Shown: one piece after another, positions 63,589-64,000 of the stretch
Layout: every line of letters starts with the position of its first letter
How positions within the stretch are numbered: the stretch's first letter is position 1
NCBI GenBank assembly: GCA_051652645.1
Contig: JBOFUP010000008.1
Coordinates: 90,214-154,213 of the forward strand
Reading direction: 5' to 3'
DNA from: UBA7332 sp051652645
GTDB lineage: Bacteria > Bacteroidota > Bacteroidia > Bacteroidales > UBA7332
Length of the DNA stretch: 64,000 bases
Program-made: the position numbers and the translations under genes
Notes under the pieces: generated by a model
What the model was told of the DNA's origin: nothing
Database searches by the model: none
The model's input: only the letters and a program-made list of their open reading frames with translations

Positions 63589-64000
63589 TAAGATATAAGA
63601 ATAGAAATAAGAATAGAAGTTAGAAAATAGATTTGAGTTAATGGTTCTATGGTAGATTAATAGAATGAAACTATAGTTCCTATAAAGAAGAGGGTACTTA
63701 TCAATTATGATAAGTACCCTCTTCTTTATAAATGCTATCAGTAGTTTTGATTGAACCTTAATGAAAGTATAGTGAAAATATTGAGTAAATGATTGATATC
63801 AATAAAAATAGAATCAATATATGAGGTACATAGCGTCAAAATGTAAAGGAAACAATAATGGTGTAATCAGCAAATATAAAAGCGACAATTTTTGGCAAAG
63901 TATAACCGACAATATAGCTAAGATTTATATTTGCTCAAATATTGTTTTTCTATTCTCAAAACGATAGCTAGTCCCTGATAGTTTTATTACTTCACATTTA
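63589..64000. other. Right-edge gap with a promoter for an unseen gene
   Basis: After the SusD terminator there is AT-rich DNA without a frame. TATATTTG at 63926-63933 (plus) is a good -7 element and suggests a gene starting beyond the window. Nothing else was seen. Confidence 0.5.
63681..63730 (+). terminator. Terminator after SusD
   Basis: A perfect 23-bp stem (63681-63703 with 63708-63730, core GAGGGTACTTATCA) with a 4-nt loop. Confidence 0.9.

Overview
This AT-rich window comes from a bacterium of the phylum Bacteroidota, most likely order Bacteroidales. The evidence is two SusC/SusD-type outer-membrane pairs, a hybrid two-component regulator with an AraC output domain, a type III glutamine synthetase, LL-diaminopimelate aminotransferase, GldH, RicT/PSP1 and promoters with the phylum's TAnnTTTG -7 element. 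The genus cannot be fixed from the sequence. No rRNA, tRNA, intact transposase, phage gene or CRISPR array was seen.

Layout. 1-4467 (minus): a SusC gene and a SusD gene cut by the left edge, part of an uptake locus that continues outside. 4869-6088 (plus): a GNAT acetyltransferase and a glyoxalase-fold protein. 6168-7088 (minus): outer-membrane phospholipase A, divergent from the run 7224-10293 (rpoN, PAP2-like membrane protein, purE, sufE). 10294-11842: about 1.5 kb without a convincing gene, holding a palindromic repeat cluster and decayed intergenic repeats. 11843-15621 (minus): recF, a DUF721/DciA-like gene and a propeller sensor without an output domain. 15751-17365 (plus): two HU-fold proteins, the second with a membrane segment and a LysM-like domain. 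17527-25042 (minus): an FHA protein, a THUMP-like methyltransferase, DUF1015, a small FlgD-like protein, glmS and DUF4954.

25327-26619: three small exported proteins, one cysteine-rich with an internal duplication. 26728-32302: a TonB-dependent receptor and lipoprotein divergent from a phosphate-selective porin, with 11-bp-phased TGTAAT repeats between them that resemble a Pho box; I read this as a phosphate-scavenging locus. 32873-38080: membrane-anchored MsrB-MsrA, then the metF-holB-ricT-gldH run. 38132-44003 (minus): an alpha-glucan operon of MFS transporter, periplasmic GH13 amylase and CBM20/GH77 glucanotransferase. 44124-46571: a thioesterase, a candidate 32-residue protein gene, a small membrane protein, mscL and zupT. 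46769-51167 (plus): dapF, dapL and glutamine synthetase III. 51168-51629: an exact 22-bp-period array of four TACGTACG palindromes.

51630-63588 is a fructan utilisation locus. GH32, a fructose-type MFS transporter and fructokinase run leftward; a hybrid two-component sensor with a periplasmic sugar-binding domain, SusC and SusD run rightward. The arrangement follows the Bacteroides thetaiotaomicron BT1754-BT1763 fructan locus. A shared motif, CTATyAAAAAT, repeated 19-21 bp apart before SusC and also present in the GH32/sensor divergent promoter region, is a good candidate operator for this sensor.

For three genes (porin, zupT, dapF) and for the glyoxalase-fold gene, a downstream start was chosen over the longest frame; for the first three a -7 element lies inside the upstream extension.
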